Below the pieces are notes generated by a model that was not told where the DNA came from, did no database searches, and saw only the letters and a list, made by a program, of their open reading frames with translations. From positions 1 to 46,348 of the forward strand of contig CATLIG010000017.1 of the NCBI GenBank assembly GCA_949948985.1: a stretch of DNA of 46,348 nucleotides, in the 5' to 3' direction. This DNA comes from an uncultured Clostridia bacterium (GTDB taxonomy: Bacteria > Bacillota > Clostridia > Lachnospirales > CAG-274). Each line of letters begins with the position of its first letter. The stretch's first letter is position 1. Both the position numbers and the translations under genes were made by a program. Shown piece after piece: positions 34,403 through 43,329 of the stretch.

Positions 34403-35896
34403 TTACGCAGTATAATTTACACTTGTTTGAAGAACATCTCCCTCGTCAATGTACTCAACAATTTCTTCTTCATCTTCAATTTCTTCAGAAGCACTGTTTA
34501 TAATACTGTTTATTCTTTTAGAAGATTTTGTTTGCTCAAACTCAAATTTTTGTCTTTCCTCAGAATTTTCACTTCCTACAGAAACAGACAACGCTGAAAC
34601 CTGAACTCCTTGATCATCAAGCATATTTTTAAGATTATTAAAATTAGCTTCAATTATTTCTTTAACCTTTTGATTTTCAGCAGTAAACTGAGCGGAAACA
34701 ATTCCATTTTCACTTACTATTTTAAGAGCAACATCTCCAAGATAATCAGGCTTTAAAGTAATCTTAATTTCACTTATATTTTCTTTAACAATACTAACTT
34801 TAAATTTTTCAATAATTTGATTAATAACGTCAGCCGTATTAACATTTCTCATTATTTGATTTTTAGCGGCAACCTGACTAAGAGCTTTATTAATGTTATC
34901 AAATGTAGTAACAGTCATACCATTTGACTTATCAATATTTTCATTATTATTAAAATTCATATTATTACTGCCATTTTTATTTTCCTGAAAACTTTGCTGC
35001 GAAAAACTATTTTGCATATTCATATCTTCAGAAGTTTTTATTTGTGAAGACTCTGTTTGAATTTGTTCTGTCTTAACCTCTTCCGAAACATTATTGCTTT
35101 TTTCTCTTAGTGAGATATTTTCATTTTTTAAAGCTACTTGCTTTGAGAAATTTTCCACTGGTTTTTCCGCTGTTTCCGAATTAATATTACTGTTCTCTTT
35201 TGATTCTTTTGAAATAACCGATTTTTCCTCAATCTTATCTTCCTGTTTAATATCTTCGAACTTATTGAAAGCTTCAAAATCAACATCTTTAAATATATTC
35301 TCAAATTCTGCTGTCTGATCTTTAACAATCTGTTTTATATCAGAGATTATATTCTTTATTCCTTCAACAGTCAAAAGATCTGATGGATCCAAAGCCTCAA
35401 AAATTAATTGCATAAAATCAAGTAAATTTTGAGAATCTTTAAGGTCAAATACAGTTATTCCAAGTTGTTTAAGGATATTTTCTACATCCTCAGCATCAAC
35501 ACCCAGAATTTCAGCAATTTCTTCTTTAAGCTCTGTTTCTTTTTCACTAATTAAATCTTTGCTTTCAGAAGATGACTTAACTTCTTTGCCCTTATCAATT
35601 TCTGTATCAACAGTCTGATCTTTTTGCTTTTCAGTTTTTTCGGCATCAATTTTTTTAGAAGAATCAGATTCATTAGCTTTAATATTTTTATCTGAATAAT
35701 TCTTATTTTTCTTATCAACCTTAATCGGCTTTTCATTTTTTTTGGAAACATCTTTAACATTTTTTTCAGAAAAAACATTATTCTTGTTCATATAATCCTC
35801 AAATTTACTTTCGTTTTTTGAGGAAACGTCTGAACTCAATTTTAAATTATTTCCTGATACTGATAAATTGTTAAAAAGCAACTTTGTTAATTCCAT
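34403..35896 (-). CDS. fliK: Flagellar hook-length control protein FliK
   Basis: 497 aa from the start at 35896 (MELTKLLFNNLSVSGNNL), supported by GGGGGTG 9 bases upstream; the 31 codons upstream stay open but run into the preceding gene. The N-terminal 330 residues are very rich in Lys, Glu, Ser and Asn and probably extended, as expected for a molecular ruler. The C-terminal Flg_hook domain (about 365-445) contains ISEIKITLKPDYLGDVALKIVSENGIVSAQFTAEN and LDDQGVQVSALSVSVG. An acidic tail follows. It sets hook length with FlhB. Confidence 0.93.
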   Translation of the reverse strand: MELTKLLFNNLSVSGNNLKLSSDVSSKNESKFEDYMNKNNVFSEKNVKDVSKKNEKPIKVDKKNKNYSDKNIKANESDSSKKIDAEKTEKQKDQTVDTEIDKGKEVKSSSESKDLISEKETELKEEIAEILGVDAEDVENILKQLGITVFDLKDSQNLLDFMQLIFEALDPSDLLTVEGIKNIISDIKQIVKDQTAEFENIFKDVDFEAFNKFEDIKQEDKIEEKSVISKESKENSNINSETAEKPVENFSKQVALKNENISLREKSNNVSEEVKTEQIQTESSQIKTSEDMNMQNSFSQQSFQENKNGSNNMNFNNNENIDKSNGMTVTTFDNINKALSQVAAKNQIMRNVNTADVINQIIEKFKVSIVKENISEIKITLKPDYLGDVALKIVSENGIVSAQFTAENQKVKEIIEANFNNLKNMLDDQGVQVSALSVSVGSENSEERQKFEFEQTKSSKRINSIINSASEEIEDEEEIVEYIDEGDVLQTSVNYTA

Positions 35897-35921
35897 TTTC
35901 CGTTTCACCCCCTTAAATATA

Positions 35922-36743
35922 TTATTGTTGTTCATCCGGCGCCATTTGTTTTGCGGCAGCAGCTGCATTAGCTGGCTCCATAGCACCAAGTATTGCTCCT
36001 CTTTGCTCAGAGTTTATATTATTAAGTATACGAACAACCAAATCCATATCGGTTCCTATCATTTCTTCAAGAACCTTTGCAGCGGCGTCTTTTTTCATTG
36101 TTTCAAAAGTCTGCACATATTGTTTAAGTTCTTTATCCGCCGCCTCCTGAATAACAGCCTCTCTGTATATGGCGTCTGCGTTTTCAGGGTAAATGCTTTC
36201 ATAATAATCACTATATGCTTTTAAATCATTTTCAGCGATTCTTCTGTCAAATTCTTCTTTCTCATTTTGAAATTTAATTTGATTTGCCTCAATTTCCTTT
36301 AATCGTGTAAGCTCTTTATCACTATCTGAAATTCTTTTTGTTAGATTTTCCTTATCCTCTTCAAGAGCCTTTTTTTCCGATTCAAGCTTTTTATTCTGAA
36401 CAATAAGCTGTTCTCTTGTTAAACCACTGTACTCATCTTTCTCCTCATTTTCAGCTTCCGGAATCCAATCTCCGACAACAGGAACATCTCTAAGAGCAGG
36501 ATATACGTATTCATCTCTTATATTAGCGACATTAAAGCCAAATATCGCGACAATAGCTCCTATAAAAAGCAAAAAAATAATTGAAGCTATAATTTTCCCC
36601 TTGCCCTTTTTCTTGTCTTTTTTCTTAGATTTCTTTTTTTCAGATTTTTTATCTATATTGTTATTATCCTCAGTAGCAGGAATATTGTTTTCATTATTTA
36701 TATCATTATTCACATCATTACTAACTTTGGTTTTAGCTGCCAT
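35922..36743 (-). CDS. MotE-like membrane protein with MgtE N-domain fold
   Basis: 273 aa. A polar N-terminus with a very basic stretch (KKSEKKKSKKKDKKKGKGK), one membrane helix (51-72), a coiled coil (about 105-170), and a C-terminal helical domain (about 195-268: ELKQYVQTFETMKKDAAAKVLEEMIGTDMDLVVRILNNINSEQRGAILGAMEPANAAAAAKQM). That last part matches the MgtE-N/FliG-like repeat found in MotE, a chaperone for stator stabilisation in some bacteria. It lies between fliJ and fliK, a conserved place (ylxF in Bacillus). The function here is inferred. Confidence 0.85.
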   Translation of the reverse strand: MAAKTKVSNDVNNDINNENNIPATEDNNNIDKKSEKKKSKKKDKKKGKGKIIASIIFLLFIGAIVAIFGFNVANIRDEYVYPALRDVPVVGDWIPEAENEEKDEYSGLTREQLIVQNKKLESEKKALEEDKENLTKRISDSDKELTRLKEIEANQIKFQNEKEEFDRRIAENDLKAYSDYYESIYPENADAIYREAVIQEAADKELKQYVQTFETMKKDAAAKVLEEMIGTDMDLVVRILNNINSEQRGAILGAMEPANAAAAAKQMAPDEQQ

Positions 36744-36779
36744 ATCCGCAACCTCCCATTATAATACATTTATTGCGAA

Positions 36780-37220
36780 TTAAACATTATTATACTGATA
36801 ACTCACAATTTCATCAACAATTTTTTGTTCTTTCAAAAGTTGTTCTTTATTATATTCTATTTTATCATTATCCTTAAGAACCTCAAGCATTTTTTTCTCT
36901 TTCATTGATTCAACAAGCTCCAAACGCTTATTTTCAGCAAAATTTTCTGCTTTTTTTACAACTTCTTCTTGTTCAGAGATTCTTTGTTTTATGTAGTCAA
37001 CATACTCATTGTATCTTTTCAATTCTCCAGACCTTACACCAGAATTTATACTCGCCCTCATAGAAAAAATAATACTTTGTTTTTTTTCAAATAAAAGCCT
37101 TAGCAAAGTTTTTTCATCATCAAGCTTCTTCAATGCCTTTCCGTACTCAAGTTTTTTCTGTTCTTCAATTTTTTCTTTAATTCCCAGAAAACCTTCCATA
37201 CGAAATTTAAAACCGGCCAT
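36780..37220 (-). CDS. fliJ: Flagellar export chaperone escort FliJ
   Basis: 146 aa from ATG at 37220 (MAGFKFRMEGFLGIKEKIEEQ), with GGGGAG 8 bases upstream. The GTG at 37229 overlaps the end of fliI and is less likely. It is almost entirely charged coiled coil, as expected for FliJ, which inserts into the FliI hexamer and links it to FlhA. Sequence is poorly conserved in the family; the call rests on the N-terminal FxFRLExxLxxK-like motif, size and position after fliI. Confidence 0.9.
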   Translation of the reverse strand: MAGFKFRMEGFLGIKEKIEEQKKLEYGKALKKLDDEKTLLRLLFEKKQSIIFSMRASINSGVRSGELKRYNEYVDYIKQRISEQEEVVKKAENFAENKRLELVESMKEKKMLEVLKDNDKIEYNKEQLLKEQKIVDEIVSYQYNNV

Positions 37221-37225
37221 TTTAA

Positions 37226-38551
37226 TCACTCCCCGGTAATTTCATACATTTTATTTAAAACATCATCAAAACCATATTTAGAATCCGTACTTTGCGTCAA
37301 AAAATCAATAACAGCGGGATGTTTTTCTATAGCATAATCAATATCAGGATTGCTTCCTTTAACATAAGCTCCAATATTAATCAAATCCTCTGCGTCAGAG
37401 TAAACAGCCATAGTCTTTTTTATATCAAATGCCGCCTTCTTATGTTCAAAAGTGACAATATCACTCATAACACGAGATACGCTGGCAAGTACGTCAATAG
37501 CCGGATAATGATTTTTATTGGCAAGCTTTCTTGATAAGACAATATGACCGTCAAGAATACCTCTTGCAGTATCAGTAACAGGTTCTGTTAAATCGTCACC
37601 ATCAACAAGAACTGTATAAAGACCTGTTATAGAACCTTTATCAGAAGTTCCCGCTCTTTCAAGTAGTTTCGGCATAACAGAAAATACAGATGGGGTATAT
37701 CCTCTTGAAACAGGCGGTTCACCTGTAGCAAGCCCTATTTCTCTTTGAGCCATTGCGTATCTTGTCAAAGAATCCATAAGAAGTAAAACATCTTTTCCTT
37801 CTTCCCTAAAATATTCCGCAATAGATGTTGCTACCTGAGCCGCTTTAAGTCTTATTAATGCCGGTTGATCCGATGTAGCTATAACAAGTATTGACCTTGC
37901 CAAACCTTCTTCGCCTAAATCTTTTTCAATAAATTCCCTGACTTCTCTTCCTCGTTCTCCTATAAGTGCGACAACATTAATATCAGCGGAAGTATTTCTC
38001 GCAATCATACCCATAAGAGTACTTTTTCCAACACCACTTCCGGCGAAAATCCCAACACGCTGACCCTTCCCGATAGTCAAAAGCCCGTCAATAGGCTTAA
38101 CACCTAAAGGAAGAACTTCTCTTATTCTTCGTCTTTTAAGAGGGTCAGGAGGCATATTATTTGTTGGATACTCTTTAAAACAGTTTAAAGCTCCTTTGTT
38201 ATCCATAGGATTACCAAGACCATCCAAAACCCTTCCTAAAAGATTATAACCAACTTTAACAGAAAGAGGTTTTTCAGATGCCTCAACAATACTTCCGGGA
38301 CCAATTCCATCCATACTGCCCAAAGGCATCAATAATATTTTATTTTCTTTAAAACCAACAACCTCTGCCATAATGGGTTTACTGTATTTATCAGCTTTGA
38401 TATAACAGCTACAACCAAGGCTTACGACAGGTCCTACAGACTCAATTGTAAGTCCAACAACCTGAGAAACCCTGCCAAGCTTTTTTATATAAACCTTTTC
38501 CAAAACAGAATTATATTTAGAAATATCAATAACTCTCACACCATCACCCAT
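37226..38551 (-). CDS. fliI: Flagellar export ATPase FliI
   Basis: 441 aa. A member of the F1-beta-like export ATPases: Walker A AGSGVGKST (170-178), the GERGREVREFIE loop, Walker B VLLLMDSLTRYAMAQREIGLATGEPP, then SVMPKLLERAG. It energises substrate unfolding and delivery at the gate with FliH and FliJ. Its start overlaps the fliH end, and its end overlaps the beginning of fliJ, so the three genes are translationally linked. Confidence 0.98.
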   Translation of the reverse strand: MGDGVRVIDISKYNSVLEKVYIKKLGRVSQVVGLTIESVGPVVSLGCSCYIKADKYSKPIMAEVVGFKENKILLMPLGSMDGIGPGSIVEASEKPLSVKVGYNLLGRVLDGLGNPMDNKGALNCFKEYPTNNMPPDPLKRRRIREVLPLGVKPIDGLLTIGKGQRVGIFAGSGVGKSTLMGMIARNTSADINVVALIGERGREVREFIEKDLGEEGLARSILVIATSDQPALIRLKAAQVATSIAEYFREEGKDVLLLMDSLTRYAMAQREIGLATGEPPVSRGYTPSVFSVMPKLLERAGTSDKGSITGLYTVLVDGDDLTEPVTDTARGILDGHIVLSRKLANKNHYPAIDVLASVSRVMSDIVTFEHKKAAFDIKKTMAVYSDAEDLINIGAYVKGSNPDIDYAIEKHPAVIDFLTQSTDSKYGFDDVLNKMYEITGE

Positions 38552-39380
38552 TTTCCAAAATATAATACAAACTTGCTTTTAATCCCTCAAATTGCTGACG
38601 TAAACTACAGTCAACATTTCCAAAAGGTGTTTCAATAATACAATCACCTTCACCTAAAGATGAATCCTTTATAATTTCAATATTAACACTACTGTCAACA
38701 AAATTTAAAATTTCATCTCTATTTTCAGTAACAGTACTATAGTCGTCATCACTAACTCTTACAAAAACATCTCCTGTAACAGTTGTCTGAGAAAATCCTT
38801 GTCTTATAAGATTAACTATAATACTTTTATCCAAATTAATAGTTTTACATAGAATTTTATCGACAACATTTGCGATAACCTCAACCATTTCTCCTTCAGT
38901 GGCAGAAATCATATCTTCTTTTTCCTGTATAGCTTTTTCAAGGGTTTGCTTTGCTTCAGCTTTAAAATCAGCCATTTCAGCCTCTGCCGAAGCAATACCC
39001 TCATTATAGCCATCACTTCGTGCGTTTTCAAAAATCTCCTCTTTTTGCTGTTCAGCCTGCCTAAAAGCATCATCAATGATATTTTGAGCTTCCTCTTTTG
39101 CTTCTCTAATAATTTTTTCAGCCTCTTCATCAGAATTTTCATAAATATTTTCTTTAAAATTCATAGTCTGAAAACCATCATCAAGAGTAAAATCATCATC
39201 AAGATCATCTGTTAACGAAAGCTCATCAAAATTCTCAAAAGAAATTTCATGGTTAACAGGATTAAAAGATTTAGTCTCTTTTGTCTCTTTTGTTTCTTTA
39301 GGCTTAAAAACAGGAACTTCAATATTTATTTTATCATCACTGTCAACACGTATACGATTAGCTTTTAAAATCTTAGACAA
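38544..39380 (-). CDS. fliH: Flagellar export regulator FliH
   Basis: 278 aa. The N-terminal about 95 residues are variable and acidic (FDELSLTDDLDDDFTLDDGF). A long helix (about 85-160: EEAEKIIREAKEEAQNIIDDAFRQAEQQKEEIFENARSDGYNEG) carries Ala-rich, glycine-spaced repeats typical of FliH/V-ATPase E-like stalks. The C-terminal domain ends in SLGEGDCIIETPFGNVDCSLRQQFEGL, a strong family signature. The start is TTG at 39380, inside the end of fliG. It inhibits and escorts FliI. Confidence 0.94.
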   Translation of the reverse strand: MSKILKANRIRVDSDDKINIEVPVFKPKETKETKETKSFNPVNHEISFENFDELSLTDDLDDDFTLDDGFQTMNFKENIYENSDEEAEKIIREAKEEAQNIIDDAFRQAEQQKEEIFENARSDGYNEGIASAEAEMADFKAEAKQTLEKAIQEKEDMISATEGEMVEVIANVVDKILCKTINLDKSIIVNLIRQGFSQTTVTGDVFVRVSDDDYSTVTENRDEILNFVDSSVNIEIIKDSSLGEGDCIIETPFGNVDCSLRQQFEGLKASLYYILENG

Positions 39381-40389
39381 TTATCTCATCGCCTCCGCCT
39401 CTGGCAATAATAATTTCACCTGAATCCTGAAGTTTACGAATAATATTAACAATCTTCTGCTGAGCCTCCTCAACATCAGATTTACGAACAGGTCCCATAA
39501 TTTCCATATCTTCTTTAATCATAGCAGCAAGACGTTTTGAAAGATTCTGGAAAATAATTTCCTGAACTTCTTCACTTGAGCCTTTAAGAGCAATAGCAAG
39601 CTCTTTATTATCAATATCCTGACGAAGAACTGTCTGAATAGAACGGTTATCCATAGAAAGAATATCTTCAAATACAAACATTTTCTTCTTAATTTCTTCA
39701 GAAAGCTCAAGATAATCTGTTTCAAGGTTTTCCATAATATTTTTCTCAGTCGCCCTGTCAACAGAATTAAGAATTTCAACGATAGCGTCCACTCCTCCAA
39801 CGTCAGCATAATCTGTAGTCATAAGAGAAGACAATTTCTTTTCCAAAGCTGATTCAACTTCCTTAATAACATCAGGACTTGTTCTGTCCATCATAGCAAT
39901 TCTTCTTGCGACATCAGCCTGTTTATCCGCACTAAGAGAAGAAATAATCTGAGCGGATTGATTAGGTTTTAAATAAGATAACACAAGAGCAATCGTCTGA
40001 GGATGTTCATTTTGTATAAAATTTATAACCTGACTTACGTCATCTTTACGAATAAAATCAAAAGGACGAACCTGTAAAGACACCGTAAGTTTATTGATAA
40101 TTTCAAATGCCTTATCACTTCCAAGAGCTTTTTCAAGAATTTGTTTTGCGTATGATATACCACCTTCGGTAATATACTGCTGCGCAATACAAATTTGATA
40201 AAATTCCTCCAAGACTTTCTCTTTTATATCAGGAAAAATAGTAGCGATATTAGCAATTTCCAAAGTAAGGGATTCTATTTCATCTTCCCTCAAATATTTA
40301 AAAATTTCCGAAGACTTTTCCGGACCTAAAGTAATTAAAAGCATAGCCGCTTTTTCTTTTCCCGTATATTCTTCATAAGGTATAGACAT
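39373..40389 (-). CDS. fliG: Flagellar motor switch protein FliG
   Basis: 338 aa, full length. The N domain begins YTGKEKAAMLLITLGPEKSSEIFKYLREDEIESLTLEIA; the middle domain has the EHPQTIALVLSYL motif; the C-terminal torque domain has KMFVFEDILSMDNRSIQTVLRQDIDNKELAIALKGSSEEV, with charged residues that face MotA. It links the MS ring (FliF) to FliM/FliY. GGGAGTG lies before the ATG. It follows fliF by 5 bases. Confidence 0.98.
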   Translation of the reverse strand: MSIPYEEYTGKEKAAMLLITLGPEKSSEIFKYLREDEIESLTLEIANIATIFPDIKEKVLEEFYQICIAQQYITEGGISYAKQILEKALGSDKAFEIINKLTVSLQVRPFDFIRKDDVSQVINFIQNEHPQTIALVLSYLKPNQSAQIISSLSADKQADVARRIAMMDRTSPDVIKEVESALEKKLSSLMTTDYADVGGVDAIVEILNSVDRATEKNIMENLETDYLELSEEIKKKMFVFEDILSMDNRSIQTVLRQDIDNKELAIALKGSSEEVQEIIFQNLSKRLAAMIKEDMEIMGPVRKSDVEEAQQKIVNIIRKLQDSGEIIIARGGGDEIIV

Positions 40390-40394
40390 CTAAA

Positions 40395-42008
40395 TCACTC
40401 CCATTCATCACTAAGCCAGTTTCTAAGGAGCTGAGCAACAGCCTCCGGTTTTTCTTGAACAAATTTCTCAATCTGTTTCTTATACTCGGATTCAACACTT
40501 GTATCAATTTCAGCAATTTTTTCTTCTTTTTCATCTTCAAGCTGCGTACTTACAAGCAAATCCTCAACAGAAAGCTCCGGTTCAACCTCCTCAACTTCAT
40601 CAGGATGAGTTTTCTTAATAAGACCAAATAAAAGAAGAAGCAATAAGATACCAAGTATAACAAACATAATAATCTGTTCTATAGCCACAGATTCCTCAAC
40701 CGCATCAACAAATACAGGCTTTTCATATCCTACAATAGTTACATTATCAATACCTGTACCTACTCTTATTGACTCAAGTACATCCGGATCAATTTCCATT
40801 TTTACCTCAGCGGCATTTTGTTCCTTAAAATCTTCCCATGTAGTATCCTCATTAATCTGACCATTTCTAATAAGGTCTTCTTCCTTATATTCTCTGTTTC
40901 TGTATACATAAACAGCAATTGAGGACTGGTCAGGAACAACTTCTCCCCCACTGTAATCAACAACAACCTCATCTTTATTATATAAATAATCGTCTGATTT
41001 TTTATTAGCTGAATAAGTTGAGTTTGTATTATCACCCATAGCGTAATTAGGAGGATTTTGATCATTTGTATCAGTACCCGGAGCATCTTCTGGAGTACCG
41101 TTTACAACTTCCTCTTCCTCTGATGATGAGCGACTAGGAACACCAACTGTCATATCGGCTATAGGTGGTGTATAAGTAGTTGTTTTTTGTTGTCTTTTAT
41201 CCCAGTTCATTTTAAGATTGGATATAATATTTATTTCACTGTAAAGCTGAGATAAAGCACCTCTGATTTTTTGCTCAATTTCTTTTTTCTTCTGTTGTTC
41301 AACTTCTTCTTTAGAGGAATATCCTCCGGCATTATTGCTGACCGCACCAGAATAAAGACTGTTTGCATTTTGGTCAACAATTTCTATATTTTCCATTTTA
41401 AGACCATCAACGCTCATAGCGACAAGTCTTGCGACCGAAACAGCCTGTTCTTTAGATAATTCCTTGCTTGTGTAAAGTGTAATACCGGCACTTGCCTCTT
41501 TTTTATCACTTTCAAAGAAAACATCATCATTCGGAAGGACAAGTTTGACTTTTGCCGAATCAATTCCCTCAATTGATTTTATCTGATTTTCTATATCATT
41601 TTCATAAGCTCTGAGATAAATTTCATCTTTATCCGATTCTGATAATCCCATATTATTAGCATTAAGAGCATCATCAAAAGTAAATCCCGTTTCTGTAATA
41701 TTTTGTTCTGCGATATGTACTTTGGCCTGGTTAACGTCTTGCTCTTTAACTTCAATAGCAGTACCATTTTGTGTAATTTGGTTGTCAATTCCTGCTTCAT
41801 TAAAAGCGTTTTGAAGTTTACCTATTGTCTGAATATCCGAATTTGATTCAAAAACAACCCAATTCGGTTTTGTAGTAAAATATACAGTCAAAGCAAGTGC
41901 GATAATAAGACATACTATAACGGCAATAAACTTAACCCTTGTACTTGTTTCGGTTTCATTCCATTTTTCTGATATTTTGGTTTTATACTTCTGAATTTTT
42001 TCCTGCAA
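40395..42008 (-). CDS. fliF: Flagellar MS-ring protein FliF
   Basis: 537 aa. Membrane helices at about 26-45 and 446-464 frame the periplasm-side ring-building motifs. A variable Ser/Asn/Asp-rich loop (about 280-345) sits in the middle. The cytoplasmic C-terminus (FVQEKPEAVAQLLRNWLSDEWE) is the FliG-binding peptide. The start is TTG at 42008 with AGAGGTG upstream. It follows fliE by 52 bases. Confidence 0.97.
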   Translation of the reverse strand: MQEKIQKYKTKISEKWNETETSTRVKFIAVIVCLIIALALTVYFTTKPNWVVFESNSDIQTIGKLQNAFNEAGIDNQITQNGTAIEVKEQDVNQAKVHIAEQNITETGFTFDDALNANNMGLSESDKDEIYLRAYENDIENQIKSIEGIDSAKVKLVLPNDDVFFESDKKEASAGITLYTSKELSKEQAVSVARLVAMSVDGLKMENIEIVDQNANSLYSGAVSNNAGGYSSKEEVEQQKKKEIEQKIRGALSQLYSEINIISNLKMNWDKRQQKTTTYTPPIADMTVGVPSRSSSEEEEVVNGTPEDAPGTDTNDQNPPNYAMGDNTNSTYSANKKSDDYLYNKDEVVVDYSGGEVVPDQSSIAVYVYRNREYKEEDLIRNGQINEDTTWEDFKEQNAAEVKMEIDPDVLESIRVGTGIDNVTIVGYEKPVFVDAVEESVAIEQIIMFVILGILLLLLLFGLIKKTHPDEVEEVEPELSVEDLLVSTQLEDEKEEKIAEIDTSVESEYKKQIEKFVQEKPEAVAQLLRNWLSDEWE

Positions 42009-42060
42009 TTATTTCACCTCTTTTATGCGTAATTATAAATATAAAAAATAACTTACATTT

Positions 42061-42375
42061 TTACATTTGCATACGCATAATTTCTTGATATGCAGCCAAA
42101 ACCTTACTAGTGACCTGAGTAGTAAACTGAAGCGAGGATGTCGCTTTATTCTGAGCCATATTAAGAGCTATAATGTCGTCTGTCTTGCCTGTCACATAGT
42201 CAATCTGCATTTGTTCTGCCTCAAGCTGATATATATTTGTTTCATTATATAAACCCATAGCCGCATCAAAAAAAGTTCCGAAATCGTCACCATTACTTTT
42301 TGGTGTAGACTTACCAATTTCAAAATCGTCAAATGTAAGTTTTTGAATTTGAAATAAATTCATATCTGTTTCCAT
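42061..42375 (-). CDS. fliE: Hook-basal body junction protein FliE
   Basis: 104 aa, the usual size. The C-terminal half (LEAEQMQIDYVTGKTDDIIALNMAQNKATSSLQFTTQVTSKVLAAYQEIMRMQM) is the conserved FliE region that joins the MS ring to the rod. The N-terminus is polar and variable. GGAGGAG precedes the ATG. It follows flgC in the standard flgB-flgC-fliE order. Confidence 0.96.
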   Translation of the reverse strand: METDMNLFQIQKLTFDDFEIGKSTPKSNGDDFGTFFDAAMGLYNETNIYQLEAEQMQIDYVTGKTDDIIALNMAQNKATSSLQFTTQVTSKVLAAYQEIMRMQM

Positions 42376-42404
42376 AATTTCACTCCTCCGGATTTTTACG
42401 ATTT

Positions 42405-42845
42405 CTATTTACCGATTTCAAGGGTCTTCGCAATCATTGATTTAGTTGTATTAATAGCTGTTATATTAGCTTCATAAGAACGATGAGCGGAAATCATATT
42501 AACCATTTCCTCAACAATGTTTACATTAGAATTTGTAACATATCCATTTTCGTCCGCATCCGGATGAGTTGGGTCATAAAAGCGACTTCCCGGCGTTTCA
42601 TCATCAACAATACGTGTAACTCTAACGCCTTGTCCGACATCCGAATCCATAGCCTTTCCAAGATATTGAGCAAAAGAAGCTTTAGAGCCTATTTCCTGAA
42701 ATAAAACAACTTTTCTTTTATAAGGCTCACCATCTTCTGTTCTTGTTGTATCAACATTAGCCATATTTTGACTGATAACATCCATTCTGAGTCTTTGAGC
42801 TGTAAGTGCCGAAGCACTTGTGTCCATAGAACTGAAAAATGACAT
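42405..42845 (-). CDS. flgC: Proximal rod protein FlgC
   Basis: 146 aa. N-terminal FSSMDTSASALTAQRLRMDVISQNMANVDTTRTEDGEPYKRK and C-terminal NGYVTNSNVNIVEEMVNMISAHRSYEANITAINTTKSMI are the conserved rod-protein ends. It assembles with FlgB in the proximal rod. It lies 21 bases after flgB. Confidence 0.97.
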   Translation of the reverse strand: MSFFSSMDTSASALTAQRLRMDVISQNMANVDTTRTEDGEPYKRKVVLFQEIGSKASFAQYLGKAMDSDVGQGVRVTRIVDDETPGSRFYDPTHPDADENGYVTNSNVNIVEEMVNMISAHRSYEANITAINTTKSMIAKTLEIGK

Positions 42846-42866
42846 AAACTCTCCTTCTCTCTAAAA

Positions 42867-43247
42867 TTATTTAATAGCTGTCAAAACAGAGTTAAGTCTG
42901 TTAGTATTATTAAGCACACTATTGACCATAATGTCATATTTTGCAGAATTTTTATAAAACTTAGTCATTTCTGATTCAATATCAACATTATTATTATCAA
43001 TTCTTACATTATAACCGTAATGCTGTTTTTTCAAAGCCGGCATAACTGAACTCATGTCAAGTTTTCCATTTAATTTTGAAGACTCAATAGCGTTATTAAG
43101 AATACCTTCAAACTCAATTTCACTTCCCCTGAAATTAGGCGTGTCACTATTTGCCATATTATTAAGAATTACCTGATTTTTAAATTCAGATGCCTGCATA
43201 GCAGACTCCAAAACAGTATTTTGTGTAAACATCTTATCAAAAATCAT
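42867..43247 (-). CDS. flgB: Proximal rod protein FlgB
   Basis: 126 aa. The N-terminal LESAMQASEFKNQVILNNMANSDTPNFRGSEIEFEGIL and the segment DNNNVDIESEMTKFYKNSAKYDIMVNSVLNN match FlgB. It is the first gene of the fla/che operon, as in Bacillus and most Clostridia. AAAGGAGTG lies 5 bases before the ATG, and the mRNA leader would be only about 14 bases. Confidence 0.97.
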   Translation of the reverse strand: MIFDKMFTQNTVLESAMQASEFKNQVILNNMANSDTPNFRGSEIEFEGILNNAIESSKLNGKLDMSSVMPALKKQHYGYNVRIDNNNVDIESEMTKFYKNSAKYDIMVNSVLNNTNRLNSVLTAIK

Positions 43248-43267
43248 ATAAACACTCCTTTAATACA

Positions 43268-43296
43268 ATTATACCAAAATAAAAATATAAAGTAAA
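43268..43296 (-). promoter_or_regulatory. Sigma-A-like promoter of the fla/che operon
   Basis: On the minus strand: TTTACT (43291-43296), a 17-base spacer, then a perfect TATAAT (43268-43273). The predicted start is near 43261, 14 bases before flgB, just upstream of its ribosome binding site. It is the only good promoter between purD and flgB. No terminator for purD is visible in the same 82-base gap. Confidence 0.7.
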
Positions 43297-43329
43297 TAGA
43301 TTTTTGTAAATAATATTGTTTTTTTTTTA

